Assembly (NCBI GenBank): GCA_001548435.1
Contig: AP017308.1
Location: 62,001-126,000, forward strand
From: Leptolyngbya sp. NIES-3755
GTDB taxonomy: Bacteria > Cyanobacteriota > Cyanobacteriia > Leptolyngbyales > Leptolyngbyaceae
DNA length: 64,000 nucleotides
Direction of reading: 5' to 3'
Below, one piece after another: positions 43,306 to 53,355 of the stretch. Position 1 is the first letter of the stretch. Each line of letters opens with the position of its first letter. The notes beneath the pieces were generated by a model. The model saw nothing but the letters and a program-made list of their open reading frames with translations. It was not told the DNA's origin and did not search any database. Made by a program: the position numbers and the translations under genes.

Positions 43306-45153
43306 TTAACGCCGCCCTAAATATTCCAGAACGCCACGAGCGATCGAGTCTGCCATGCGCTGACGATACGCGGAATCTGATAATCGAGCCGCATCGTTTC
43401 GTCCCGTGACAAATCCCACCTCGACGAGAACTGAAGGCATGGTGGTCCGACGCAGAACGAAGAATCGAGCACTCCGAACGCCCCGATCTTCGATGCCTGT
43501 TCCTTGTAAAACGTTGCGATGAATGGTACGAGCAAGTTCTAGTCCGCTTTGGAAATAGTACGTTTCTAAGCCATTCACATCCGGGCGACTCATACTGATT
43601 GAATTGGCGTGAATGCTTACAAAAACGGTCGCATTCGCACGTTGAGCAATATCGACACGCGGTTGGAGATCCAGATCGATGTCTGCGTTCCGGGTCATGA
43701 CGACTGTGATGCCCGATCGCTCTAAGTTGGCTTGAACGCGCCGACTGATATCGAGGACGATTTCTTTTTCCTGAATTCCGCGAATTCCCACAGCTCCAGG
43801 ATCAGGTCCACCATGTCCAGGATCGATTACGACGACGAGACGACCGTTCGGAACTGGAGGACGGGGAACTGGAGTCGGAGTCGGTCTCGGAGGAACCGGA
43901 GTGGGTCTTGGAGGAACGGGAACTGGAGTCGGAACGGGTGTTGGCGTGGGAGTTGTAGGAGGCACAACTGGGAACAATCCACGGCGTAAGGGTAAGGTCA
44001 ATTGCTGCGGTGTATTTTGTACGATCTCGCCAAACTGTACTCCAGAAGCAGGAGTGAGCAAGACTGCGACATCGTTTCCATCTTGGCGAACTCGCGCTTG
44101 GATTAATGGACTGCCTGCGGGAAGTTGGGGTCCTCTGAAATTCGCGTCGGTCCGTGCCGATCGAATCAATACTCGATAGGAACTGGTTGCCCGATCCCAT
44201 CCTGCGGTGTAGCTCAGCGGCTGATTGCCTCGAATAATTAACTGATTATTTGCACCCAGTTCGACCGATTGCACGATCGCAGTTTGTCCTGCTGGCGGTT
44301 GGGGGGTGACAGGCGTTCCTACCACAGTTTGAGGGAGCACAATTAATCCACCGGATGGACTTGCACTCGCGTTCCAATTACCGCTTTCAGGAGTCAGCGT
44401 TAGTGTTAATCGCACCGTATTGGCATCGAATTGAGCGATTTGGGCGCGAGAAACGCCGCTGACATTCACCGGAAGATCACGCTGTACTAAGTTCGGGGAA
44501 AGGGTTGAGTTGAAGATATCAATGACCATCTGACGACGATCGGTCGAACGAATCGATCGAACTGTGGGAGTTCCACCTGTAGTACGGAGGAAGAAGCCGT
44601 CCCCGGTTGCTTGAAGGCTTTGAATAAAAGTTCGTCCGGCTGTGGGAGGTGGCAATTGTGAGATCGGCGGTTGGGTGACTGGCGGTTGGGTGACTGGCGG
44701 CGTTCCAACACCGGAAAGCGTGGGAGTCGGCAACTGGACTGCCCATTGATTTGCCGCTCTGCCTTGGAATTGGATGCGGCTCGGATCAACGGTATAACCC
44801 GGTGCATATTCGACCACAATTCGGGTCGTTCCTCGATCGAACTGTCCGACCCGAATAGCGCGAACTGCACCACTGTAATTCTCCGTGACTTGCGGTCGTC
44901 CAAAGGTGACACCGGGTAAATCGATGACTAGGCGAGTTGGATCACTGAGGAGTTGCGCTCTCGGTTGGACTCCATCATCGGTAAAAAATTCGAGTTGATT
45001 TTGGGTTGGACTCAATCGCCAAGACTGTAATCGAGCCGCTTGAGCCGGAAAAGTCAATAGTAAAAAATAGAATGAACAGAGCAAAAAGTACGTCTGTAAA
45101 TTAAATCTTTTATTCCATTTTTTTGCTCTGGTAGACTGAAGACCGCGTTCCAA
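43306..45153 (-). CDS. N-acetylmuramoyl-L-alanine amidase with AMIN domains
   Basis: A 615-residue AmiC-type cell-separation amidase. A signal peptide ends near AQA (about residue 40). Three AMIN-like beta domains follow (about 40-140, 170-275, 285-395), with PPVTQPPVTQPP and a long Pro/Thr-rich linker (about 395-440). The amidase_3 domain runs to the end: VVVIDPGHGGPDPGAVG, the EKEIVLD glutamate, SIHANS and EVGFV supply the zinc and catalytic residues. It cleaves the amide between muramic acid and the peptide. It is the first gene of amiC-murI(-sds). Confidence 0.92.
   Translation of the reverse strand: MERGLQSTRAKKWNKRFNLQTYFLLCSFYFLLLTFPAQAARLQSWRLSPTQNQLEFFTDDGVQPRAQLLSDPTRLVIDLPGVTFGRPQVTENYSGAVRAIRVGQFDRGTTRIVVEYAPGYTVDPSRIQFQGRAANQWAVQLPTPTLSGVGTPPVTQPPVTQPPISQLPPPTAGRTFIQSLQATGDGFFLRTTGGTPTVRSIRSTDRRQMVIDIFNSTLSPNLVQRDLPVNVSGVSRAQIAQFDANTVRLTLTLTPESGNWNASASPSGGLIVLPQTVVGTPVTPQPPAGQTAIVQSVELGANNQLIIRGNQPLSYTAGWDRATSSYRVLIRSARTDANFRGPQLPAGSPLIQARVRQDGNDVAVLLTPASGVQFGEIVQNTPQQLTLPLRRGLFPVVPPTTPTPTPVPTPVPVPPRPTPVPPRPTPTPVPRPPVPNGRLVVVIDPGHGGPDPGAVGIRGIQEKEIVLDISRRVQANLERSGITVVMTRNADIDLDLQPRVDIAQRANATVFVSIHANSISMSRPDVNGLETYYFQSGLELARTIHRNVLQGTGIEDRGVRSARFFVLRRTTMPSVLVEVGFVTGRNDAARLSDSAYRQRMADSIARGVLEYLGRR
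43855..43960. repeat. Pro/Thr-rich linker repeat within the amidase gene
   Basis: Repeated GGAGTCGG/GGAACCGG-like units encode a PTPTPVP/PRPTPVPP-type linker. It lies inside the amidase reading frame and separates the AMIN domains from the catalytic domain. Expansion or contraction between strains is likely. Confidence 0.6.
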
Positions 45154-45497
45154 CTTTTCTCTCCTTGTTATGCGTTAAGCCGCTATTTTCGGCAATCATT
45201 TCAAGTTTTTTGATCCTCAGAATTGCAGCACAAAATCATCTGATTTCACCTACAAATTTGAGCATCAATACTGAATCTACGTCCTCTCTCACCCACGATC
45301 GATGAAGATCGATACAGCCAAGTACAAGACCTTGAGCCGATATTCATCTTTAGTTTTTCTCAACGAAATAAAGCAAAAATCAAGCGCATTGGATCGATTG
45401 ACCTAATATCCTCAAGCTCGTTCCTGATATCTGGAAAATTTGCTCAATTTATGTGAGAAACGTGTCAACTCCTTCGATGTCGGGGACGCAAAAAAAA

Positions 45498-45532
45498 GCG
45501 ATCGAGTTTCTGAATTCTGCGATCGAATTTCT
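45498..45532. repeat. Direct repeat with HIP1-core
   Basis: Two 14-base copies, GCGATCGAGTTTCT and GCGATCGAATTTCT, are offset by 21 bases, about two helix turns. They differ at one position. They contain the common HIP1 core, so chance is possible. Confidence 0.3.
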
Positions 45533-45577
45533 TAGGAATAGCGGTTGCATAAAATTTTGAGCGTGAAACAACGATAT

Positions 45578-45614
45578 CCCAAACCCAAAAAATCAAAACT
45601 TCTTCAGGTTTGGG
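45578..45614. repeat. Hairpin after the antiporter gene
   Basis: CCCAAACC (45578-45585) pairs perfectly with GGTTTGGG (45607-45614). It lies about 48 bases past the antiporter stop. No T run adjoins either side, so it may protect the 3' end rather than terminate. Confidence 0.4.
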
Positions 45615-45661
45615 CTAGAGCATTCTAGTACGGAAGGCTGGACTTCAACATACTTTTTTGC

Positions 45662-47041
45662 TCAGAGGTCATCGATGCTACTTAGGCTCGGTGTAGGTAC
45701 GGAGTCAGTTTGGGGAAAGACGACGCGCAATAACGGCGGTGCAATAAAGGTCGTCAAAATCACCATGACAATAATCGCCGCTTGAAGCGCATCCGAGAGA
45801 ATTCCCGTACTCGCTCCAAAAGAGGCGAACACTAGACCGACTTCTCCCCGTGGAATCATTCCCACTCCGATCGCTAATCGATTCAGTCCCGGTTGACCAA
45901 CCAAAGTGAAGCCTGTCACCACTTTCCCCACGATCGCAACCACGATCAGGAAAGCCGACATAATCAATCCTTCGCGATTGGCAGGATCGAACGGGTTCAA
46001 AACGCTGACATCGGTTCTAGCTCCAACCACGACGAAGAAAACGGGCACGAGCATATCTGCGATCGGTTTAATTTGCTCTTCGAGTTCTGTCCGCTTCTCG
46101 GTTTCTGCCAAAATCAATCCAGCGGCAAATGCACCGAGAATCGCTTCTAATTGAATCACAGCAGCAATATCCGCCAGCACGAATGCGACAATCAGAGCAC
46201 TCACAAGCAACTGTCCACGAGTTCTAAGCTCATTCACCAATTTCACAAACAGCGGACTCAATAATCGTCCAAGCCACAGACTCCCGATCAAGAACACACC
46301 GGCGCTCAGAATCAGGTAAACCACATCACCCACTTGAACTTCGCCAGTCTTCGCCAATCCTGCAACAACCGCCAGCACGATAATGCCAAGCACATCATCT
46401 AGAACGGCTGCACCGATAATGATTTGCCCTTCTTTTGAGCTAATCTGTTGCAGTTCTGACAACACCCGCGCCGTAATCCCGATACTGGTTGCAGTCAAAG
46501 CGGCTCCCGCAAAAATCGCGGGAATGGCTGGCACATCAAAGATCGTCATTAGTCCAGCAGTTCCAAGCGCGAACGGAACAGCGACCCCAACACAAGCGAC
46601 GATCGCAGCTTGCCAACCGACTCGAATCAGTTCTTTCAAATCCGACTCTAAGCCAATCTCAAACAGCAGAATTACGACCCCAATTTCCGCTAATACAGAA
46701 ATGACCTCACTCTGAGTTGCAAACACGGTATTGAGCGATTCTGGGCTGAGATGGGCTGTCATTTGGAGCGCTTGCATGATCAGCGATCGACTGGCATCAA
46801 AATCAGCACTGGGAAACACGAGTAAATGTAGTGCAGAGACACCGACAACCACACCCGCAACTAATTCACCTAACACTGAGGGCAAATCAAGTCGAGCGCA
46901 AAGTTCACCGCCAATTTTACTGGCGAAATAGACGACGACCAAACTGAGAAGAACGCCAGCAAGAACCAGCGAACCGCTTTCCGCTTCGGCAGCAGCAAAG
47001 AGAGGCGGCGAAACATGAAACCAAGAAAGGGAATTGAACAT
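45662..47041 (-). CDS. CPA2-type cation/proton antiporter
   Basis: A membrane protein of about 459 residues with about 13 predicted spans. The AAVLDDVLGIIVLAV sequence carries the paired aspartates of electrogenic CPA2 (NapA/NhaS3-like) sodium/proton antiporters. The start is taken at the ATG 47041 (MFNSLSWFHV); the frame opens at 47080. It likely exchanges Na+ (or K+) for H+ at the plasma or thylakoid membrane. Its ion selectivity is inferred. It is divergent from nothing and directly downstream of the CheB-like gene on the same strand, with a 68-base gap. Confidence 0.85.
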   Translation of the reverse strand: MFNSLSWFHVSPPLFAAAEAESGSLVLAGVLLSLVVVYFASKIGGELCARLDLPSVLGELVAGVVVGVSALHLLVFPSADFDASRSLIMQALQMTAHLSPESLNTVFATQSEVISVLAEIGVVILLFEIGLESDLKELIRVGWQAAIVACVGVAVPFALGTAGLMTIFDVPAIPAIFAGAALTATSIGITARVLSELQQISSKEGQIIIGAAVLDDVLGIIVLAVVAGLAKTGEVQVGDVVYLILSAGVFLIGSLWLGRLLSPLFVKLVNELRTRGQLLVSALIVAFVLADIAAVIQLEAILGAFAAGLILAETEKRTELEEQIKPIADMLVPVFFVVVGARTDVSVLNPFDPANREGLIMSAFLIVVAIVGKVVTGFTLVGQPGLNRLAIGVGMIPRGEVGLVFASFGASTGILSDALQAAIIVMVILTTFIAPPLLRVVFPQTDSVPTPSLSSIDDL

Positions 47042-47109
47042 ATTTCGAGGGAGTGACCGAAAATCCTCCCTATCGTACAAACTTCTTAACGTTTATCAAA
47101 ATTTTGGGT

Positions 47110-48213
47110 CTAAGAGGGGGTTTGGAAAGTGTCGTTCATTGCACTCATCCGCCGCAGATCTTCCCTTTCTGGCTCAAGACTTTTTTCCTGAAGCCTCACT
47201 GCTTCATCTAACAGATCCTCGCTCAAGACTTCATTACCCATCACCGCTTGTCGCACCAAATCTGCACGTCGCTTAGCAGCTTCAGCTTTTTGCAGCAACA
47301 AATCCGCCGCTTCAGGCTGATTCATCTCGCGTAAATGGTTCGCCGTATGCGTCATCAACATTTCACTCGCCTCGATCGTGCGAATGCCATCCCAAAGCGT
47401 TTCTTCGATCGATTCAGTGACTTCTGCAAGCAGCGAATTCAGCGAATAAGCGTGTCCGGTATGACAGCGAAATCGAATCAAATTCCCTTCTTTCAACTGC
47501 ATTAAAACGCCGTGACACTCTGGACAAGTGTACGGGGAAAATTCGCCAAAATTAATGATGCCCCTCTCTAATCCATTGTCCTCTCGCGCCACACCCACTT
47601 CGATTTCTAGATTGTTCGACACCAGACTTTCCTCCTGATCGTCAATGGATTCGTTTACCAACTGGACGAGTAGCGCTGCCATCTGATCGATCGGTACACA
47701 GTAATCGACTTCTACAGATTGCAGTGCCGCTTTGGGCATCGAGGCATGAAGCGCGTCGATCGGATCTTGAACGACTGCGATTCCGCCACGCTGTTTGATG
47801 GCATACAGTCCTGCGGCTCCATCATCGAGGCTTCCGGTTAACACAATGCCAACCACGCGACGACCATATGATCGAGCCGCCGAACGAAACAACACATCGA
47901 TCGCGGGACGAAAACGGTTTTCTTTCGGACCACGCGTCAGTCGAACGGTTCCAGGTTCGACTAATAAATGGTGATCTGGCGGTGCGATGTAAATGTGACC
48001 GGGTTCGATCGACTCGTGATTGATCGCGTGAGCCACTGGAAGTGCAGAACTTCGCGCCAGAATTTGAGGCAGCAAACTGGGATGATCTGGAGAAATATGC
48101 CACACAATAAAGACCGCCGCCGGAAAGTCAGGAGGCAATTGAGGCACGAGGGTATCAAAGGCTCCGAGTCCCCCGGCTGATGCTCCGATTACAATAATGT
48201 CCGGCTTTACCAC
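47110..48213 (-). CDS. CheB-type methylesterase with zinc-ribbon C-terminus
   Basis: A 367-residue CheB methylesterase domain (about 1-195) with the catalytic triad Ser12 (GASAGG), His39 (VWHIS) and an Asp in GSLDDGAAG. There is no receiver domain. The C-terminal part has CPECHG...CHTGHAYS, a zinc ribbon, then a helical tail. The start is a GTG at 48213, with AGGAG directly upstream on the minus strand. CheB normally demethylates chemoreceptors; here no receptor is near. It lies divergent from the CheB-CheR fusion gene and is likely part of the same signalling module. Confidence 0.85.
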   Translation of the reverse strand: MVKPDIIVIGASAGGLGAFDTLVPQLPPDFPAAVFIVWHISPDHPSLLPQILARSSALPVAHAINHESIEPGHIYIAPPDHHLLVEPGTVRLTRGPKENRFRPAIDVLFRSAARSYGRRVVGIVLTGSLDDGAAGLYAIKQRGGIAVVQDPIDALHASMPKAALQSVEVDYCVPIDQMAALLVQLVNESIDDQEESLVSNNLEIEVGVAREDNGLERGIINFGEFSPYTCPECHGVLMQLKEGNLIRFRCHTGHAYSLNSLLAEVTESIEETLWDGIRTIEASEMLMTHTANHLREMNQPEAADLLLQKAEAAKRRADLVRQAVMGNEVLSEDLLDEAVRLQEKSLEPEREDLRRMSAMNDTFQTPS

Positions 48214-48398
48214 GATGCTCCTAAATGAAAATGAGTTTGCGATCGATAGGGATTCAGTAGAGTTACACTAACACGCTAATTCAGTCGCTCCCACATCCCT
48301 ACGAGTAATGATTGGATGTTGCAGGTCATCCACAGGCTCTATGAAGTTCTGTCAAAATAGACAATAGTTGATTTCCTACCAGTCACATTCCAGCGACC

Positions 48399-51362
48399 AT
48401 GCCTTCCAAACGTTCCAAAAAATCTCAGCCAAACTCCTCGGAGGGGAAAGTTTCTGTAAACAATCCGCAGAATCCTCACGATAAATCATTTCCAGTGGTC
48501 GGGATTGGCGCTTCTGCTGGAGGATTAGACGCTTTTACACAATTGCTGAATCATTTACCGATCGATACCGGAATGGCATTTGTGATTATTCAACATATGC
48601 CAGCAGATCAAATTAGCGCTTTGAGTGAGATTTTGGCGCGATCAACTCAAATGCCTGTGCAGGAAGCGCAAGATGGCATGACGATCGCACCCGATCAGGT
48701 GTATGTGATTCCGCCAAATGCGAGTTTGACGATCGCTCAAGGCGTACTGAAACTGACACCGCGCCCGACCCAGAAGTCGGTGTTTATGTCGGTCGATGCG
48801 TTTTTGCTGTCGCTGGCTGAAGAGCGCGGCAATAAAGCGATCGCGGTGATTTTATCCGGGGCGGATTCGGATGGAACGCGGGGACTCGAAGCAGTGAAGG
48901 CAGCGGGCGGAATTACGTTTGCTCAGTGTCGGGAAACGGCACAAGTAGAGAGTATGCCGAATACCGCGATCGCGACCGGAGAAGTGGATTTTGAGTTGCC
49001 GCCAGAACAAATCGCTCAAAAGTTGGTAGAGATTAGCCACTGTTCCTATCTTGCGGACGAAATGCCTGTTGAATCTCAAGTGTCTCCGGTGGCTCCGGAT
49101 GCTCAACAGGCGCTGACGGTGATTTTTAATCTGCTGAAACGCACGAGCGGGGTGGATTTTACGCACTATAAGCAAACGACGCTAAGTCGTCGGTTTCAGC
49201 GGCGAATGGTGTTATACAAGCTCGAACGGCTAGAAGATTATGCGGGGTATCTTCAGAGCAATCCGGCGGAAGTGATGGCGCTGTATCAAGATTGCTTGAT
49301 TCATGTGACCAGTTTTTTCCGCGATGCTGACAGCTTTGAGATGTTGAAAACGCTGGTCTTTCCGGTGATCACGAAAGACAAATCGCCGGGGACTCCGCTG
49401 CGGGTTTGGGTGGCGGGATGTTCGACCGGGGAAGAAGCGTATTCGATCGCGATTTGTTTGCTAGAGTTTCTCGCGGATCAAGTGCCACGTGTGCCGATTC
49501 AGATTTATGCGACTGATATTAGTGAAAGCGCGATCGAACACGCTCGGAATGGGATTTATTCACCGAGTCAGGTAGCGGATGTTTCACCGGGACGGCTGCA
49601 TCAATTTTTTGTGAAAGTCGAGGGCGGCTATCAAATTAGCAGGTCGGTGCGCGAACTCTGTGTGTTTGCTCGACAGAATTTGGTTGGCGATCCGCCGTTT
49701 TCTCGATTGGACTTAATTACCTGTCGCAATGTGTTGATTTATCTCGGCAATGCGTTGCAGAAAAAACTGCTTCCAGTTTTTCATTATGGACTGAGACCAT
49801 CGGGCTTTTTGATGTTGGGCACGTCTGAAACGGTGGGAGACTTTATCGATCTATTTACTCTGCGCGATAAAAAGAACAAAATCTACTCCAAGAAAGCGAC
49901 CTCGACTCGACCCGCGATCGAATTAACATCAAGCTCTTATGCTTCAAAGATAATCAATCCGCAACCGCTCGCGCCCGATCACTTCCCCAACGATCTAGAA
50001 CTCCAGCGCGAAGCAGACCGAATTGTGTTGCATCAATACGCCCCTGCTGGCGTGGTGATCAATCAAGATTTGGAGATTTTGCAATTTCGGGGGCAGACGA
50101 GTCCGTATCTTGAACCCGCTCCGGGTCGTGCGAGTTTGAATTTGCTCAGAATGACAAAAGACCCTCTGCGGCGGGAGCTTCAGTCGATGATTCATCAAGC
50201 GAAACAGCAAAACCTGCCGATGAAGCGCGACGGCTTGCAGGTGAGAAACGGCGATCGATTCCGTCAAGTCACAATCCGGGTTACGCCGTTTCGAGTGAGA
50301 GACACGCAGGAGTGTTTTTTGGTGCTGTTTGAAGATGCGTCGATCGTCGAAGTTCCAGTCGTAGAAAGTCCGTCTCCGAATCGCAAGACTAGAGAAGCAC
50401 AAGAAATTGCCCGACTGAAACAAGAACTTGCCACATCGAGAGAGCATTTGCAATCGATCATCGAAGAGCAGCAAGCGACCAATCAGGACTTGAGAGCGGC
50501 AAACGAAGAAATTTTGTCGAGCAATGAAGAACTACAAAGCGCCAACGAAGAACTCGAAACAGCAAAAGAAGAAATTCAGGCAACCAACGAAGAACTAAAC
50601 ACGGTAAACGATGAATTGCGCCGTCGCACTCAAGAAGCCACCCAAGTCAGCAACGATTTGCAAAACTTACTCAATAGCATTCACATTCCGATTTTGATGC
50701 TCGGTGCGGATCTGCAAATTCGGCAGTTTACGCCTGTGATGGAAGGCATTTTCAATCTGATTTCAACCGATATCGGGCGACCGTTGAGCGATATTACAAA
50801 CAAGCTGAATGTTCCGAACTTAGAGCAGCAGATTTTAGAAGTGATTCGGACGCTGAATTTAAGAACGCAGGAAATTCAGGATCGAGATGGACATTGGTAT
50901 CATTTGCGGATTCGTCCGTACCGCACGATCGATAATAAAATCGATGGAGCCGTTTTGGTGCTGATCGATATCGATGATCTCAAGCGCAGTAATGCTCAAC
51001 TGATGGAAGCGCGAGATTATGCGGATGCGATCGTGGAAACCGTGTGGGAGCCGCTGCTTGTCTTAAATGGTAGTTTTCGTGTGATCACGGCAAATCAGCC
51101 GTTTTACGACAAGTTTCAAGTATCACCGCTACAAACCGAGCAATATTCGATTTTTGAATTAGGCAACGGGCAATGGAACATTCCGCAACTGCGATCGCAA
51201 CTCGAAGGCATTGTCGCGAGTAATGCTCAGTTTCAAGATTTTGAAGTGGAGCATGAATTTGAGCAAATCGGACGCAAGGTGATGCAGCTTAAAGCTCGTA
51301 AAGTGCCAACCAGCGACAATACACAGATGATTTTATTAGCGATCGACGATATTACCGCATAG
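48399..51362 (+). CDS. CheB-CheR fusion with PAS domains
   Basis: A 987-residue multidomain signalling protein. CheB domain (about 31-215): Ser39 in GASAGG, His in IIQHMP and Asp in SGADSDG. CheR N-terminal then SAM-methyltransferase domain (about 230-490): HVTSFFRDADSFE and WVAGCSTGEEAYS. A coiled-coil region follows (about 660-760, SSNEELQSANEELETAKEE), then PAS domains (about 765-985). It has no kinase or receiver domain. Such CheB/R-PAS proteins accompany histidine kinases in sensor modules of cyanobacteria and proteobacteria. It is immediately upstream of the hybrid kinase on the same strand. Confidence 0.88.
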   Translation: MPSKRSKKSQPNSSEGKVSVNNPQNPHDKSFPVVGIGASAGGLDAFTQLLNHLPIDTGMAFVIIQHMPADQISALSEILARSTQMPVQEAQDGMTIAPDQVYVIPPNASLTIAQGVLKLTPRPTQKSVFMSVDAFLLSLAEERGNKAIAVILSGADSDGTRGLEAVKAAGGITFAQCRETAQVESMPNTAIATGEVDFELPPEQIAQKLVEISHCSYLADEMPVESQVSPVAPDAQQALTVIFNLLKRTSGVDFTHYKQTTLSRRFQRRMVLYKLERLEDYAGYLQSNPAEVMALYQDCLIHVTSFFRDADSFEMLKTLVFPVITKDKSPGTPLRVWVAGCSTGEEAYSIAICLLEFLADQVPRVPIQIYATDISESAIEHARNGIYSPSQVADVSPGRLHQFFVKVEGGYQISRSVRELCVFARQNLVGDPPFSRLDLITCRNVLIYLGNALQKKLLPVFHYGLRPSGFLMLGTSETVGDFIDLFTLRDKKNKIYSKKATSTRPAIELTSSSYASKIINPQPLAPDHFPNDLELQREADRIVLHQYAPAGVVINQDLEILQFRGQTSPYLEPAPGRASLNLLRMTKDPLRRELQSMIHQAKQQNLPMKRDGLQVRNGDRFRQVTIRVTPFRVRDTQECFLVLFEDASIVEVPVVESPSPNRKTREAQEIARLKQELATSREHLQSIIEEQQATNQDLRAANEEILSSNEELQSANEELETAKEEIQATNEELNTVNDELRRRTQEATQVSNDLQNLLNSIHIPILMLGADLQIRQFTPVMEGIFNLISTDIGRPLSDITNKLNVPNLEQQILEVIRTLNLRTQEIQDRDGHWYHLRIRPYRTIDNKIDGAVLVLIDIDDLKRSNAQLMEARDYADAIVETVWEPLLVLNGSFRVITANQPFYDKFQVSPLQTEQYSIFELGNGQWNIPQLRSQLEGIVASNAQFQDFEVEHEFEQIGRKVMQLKARKVPTSDNTQMILLAIDDITA

Positions 51363-51492
51363 GGATGCTTAGAGGGTGTTTAAAGCATTCTTTCAGAGGA
51401 TGATCGATCGACGCTGGCAAGACTATCTTGAGAAAGATGTAAGCATGAAAGCTTGTTGGTAATCTAGACCTTCGCACGCTCGCAAAATTCAC

Positions 51493-53295
51493 ATGAATGT
51501 AGACCGTGATTGGTTGACTCAGCAAACCGACATATTAAGTGAGCGCGTGACTGCACTTCTTCAGTGTAGTCACGCGGATCTGTCCGAACACCCAGAGCTA
51601 CTGCTCAAAGCCTTTGCAGAATTATCGAATGCTCTAGAGGAACTGCGAGTCGCTCAAGAAGTTCTACAGCAGAGAAACCAAGAACTGCTAGATGTCCAGA
51701 CGGCATTAGATACTGAGCGGCAACGCTATCGAGAGTTATTTGAATTTGCTCCAGACGGCTACATCATTACCGATGTGAGCGGTCGCATTCAGGAAGTGAA
51801 TCAGGCGGCAAGTCAGCTCTTCAAAATGCCGAAAGCGTATATGCTCGGAAAGCCGCTGACCGTGTTTATGCCTGAAGCTGAGCGACGTGCCTTGTGGATC
51901 GAACTCGATCGCTTACCCCGAACCGGACGACTGCAAGAATGGAGTACGCAACTTCAACCGCGTGATGGTGCTGCGTTCGATGCTGCTTTAACCGTAACCA
52001 CGATCGTGAATTCGGCAGGTAAGATTGTCGGGTTGCGCTGGATTATGCGCGATATCAGCCAACGATTGCAACTTGAAGAAACTCGATTAAGAGCAACGCT
52101 AGCCGAAGCGACCAACCAAGCTTTAAACGCAGAAATCGACCAGCGTAAACAGCTAGAACAAAACCTGCGCCAGCAAGCCGTCGCGCTCAATCAAGCAAAC
52201 ACGCTCAAAGATGAATTTCTCGCGATCGTGTCACACGAATTGCGTGCGCCGCTGAATGCGATCTTAGGTTGGTCACAAATGTTACGCTCTCGACAGATGG
52301 ATACAGAGCGGGTCGATCGCGCTTTAGAGTCGATCGAGCGCAACGCGAAAGCCCAAGCTACTGTTGTTTCTGATCTGCTCGATATTTCTCGCATTATTCA
52401 AGGAAAACTCCAGCTTAGTATTCGATCGATCAATCTAATCACTGTGATTCGTTCTGCGATCGATTCGGTGCAGCTTGCCGCCAATGCGAAACAGATCGAG
52501 CTACAAACGGTGTTCGATCGCTCCGAAGTTTTAGTATCTGGAGATGTCGATCGCTTACAGCAGATTGTCTGGAATTTGCTATCAAACGCAATTAAGTTCA
52601 CGCCTGCACACGGACGAATCGAACTTCGACTCACACAAACGGATTCGCACGTTCAGATGATTATCAAAGACAGCGGGCAAGGCATTCAGCCCGATTTTCT
52701 GCCGTATGTCTTCGATCGGTTTCGTCAAGCAGAACGCGCCACGACTCGACATCATGGCGGCTTAGGATTAGCACTAGCGATCGTTCGACAATTAGCTGAA
52801 ATGCACGGCGGTACAGTTGCAGCAACGAGTCCCGGTGAAGGACAAGGCGCAACTTTTACCGTCGAGCTTCCCCGACTGGAGATCGATCGATCTTCGATCA
52901 AAGACTCGATCGAGGCAGCACCAGATTTGAGCAATGTCTCGATTTTGGTAGTCGATGACGAAGCGGATACCCGTGAACTAATGCAGGCTTTACTCGGAGA
53001 AGCAGGCGCGATCGTTCAAACGGCTGCTTCGGTCGATGAAGCGTGGGAAATGCTTCAACAGGGGCAACCCGATGTGTTGATTAGCGATATTGCAATGCCC
53101 AATCGTGACGGCTACGATTTGATTCGGCAAGTGAGGGCGTTCAATCAAACCCTGCCCGCGATCGCGCTTACGGCTTATGCAAGAGATGAAGACCGTGAGC
53201 GATTGTTAGCGGCTGGATTCCAAGTGCATTTGTCGAAGCCTGTGGAAGAGGCGGCGTTATTAACCGCAGTGATGAGCCAACTTGCTTCAGCTTGA
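51493..53295 (+). CDS. PAS-containing hybrid histidine kinase
   Basis: A 600-residue hybrid kinase. Order: N-terminal coiled coil (about 40-80), PAS (about 80-190), coiled coil, HisKA with His248 in VSHELRAPLNAI, HATPase (about 350-462, with DVDRLQQIVWNLLSNAIKFT and GLGLALAIV) and a C-terminal receiver (about 480-597) with Asp532 in ISDIAMPNRDG. It lacks membrane segments, so it senses a cytosolic signal. It follows the CheB-CheR fusion after a 130-base gap. No separate response regulator is beside it; output may pass through the receiver or to another protein. Confidence 0.92.
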   Translation: MNVDRDWLTQQTDILSERVTALLQCSHADLSEHPELLLKAFAELSNALEELRVAQEVLQQRNQELLDVQTALDTERQRYRELFEFAPDGYIITDVSGRIQEVNQAASQLFKMPKAYMLGKPLTVFMPEAERRALWIELDRLPRTGRLQEWSTQLQPRDGAAFDAALTVTTIVNSAGKIVGLRWIMRDISQRLQLEETRLRATLAEATNQALNAEIDQRKQLEQNLRQQAVALNQANTLKDEFLAIVSHELRAPLNAILGWSQMLRSRQMDTERVDRALESIERNAKAQATVVSDLLDISRIIQGKLQLSIRSINLITVIRSAIDSVQLAANAKQIELQTVFDRSEVLVSGDVDRLQQIVWNLLSNAIKFTPAHGRIELRLTQTDSHVQMIIKDSGQGIQPDFLPYVFDRFRQAERATTRHHGGLGLALAIVRQLAEMHGGTVAATSPGEGQGATFTVELPRLEIDRSSIKDSIEAAPDLSNVSILVVDDEADTRELMQALLGEAGAIVQTAASVDEAWEMLQQGQPDVLISDIAMPNRDGYDLIRQVRAFNQTLPAIALTAYARDEDRERLLAAGFQVHLSKPVEEAALLTAVMSQLASA

Positions 53296-53355
53296 CCATC
53301 CTCGAACCGATCGAATTCACGCTATTCTGGATAAGCTCTTTAGCCTCCTCGATCG

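Larger units (their letters stand above)
45154..45661. other. Intergenic region upstream of the amidase gene
   Basis: A 508-base spacer between the antiporter gene and the amidase gene, both on the minus strand. It holds a direct repeat, GCGATCGA(G/A)TTTCT, at 45498-45511 and 45519-45532, offset by 21 bases, and a hairpin at 45578-45614. No ORF or RNA gene is convincing. The amidase promoter should lie near its right edge at 45154. Confidence 0.4.

Noticed and set aside
43732-44200. Glycine/serine/arginine-rich ORFs in other frames of the amidase gene
   Set aside because: They arise from the repetitive Pro/Thr-rich linker read in the wrong frame.
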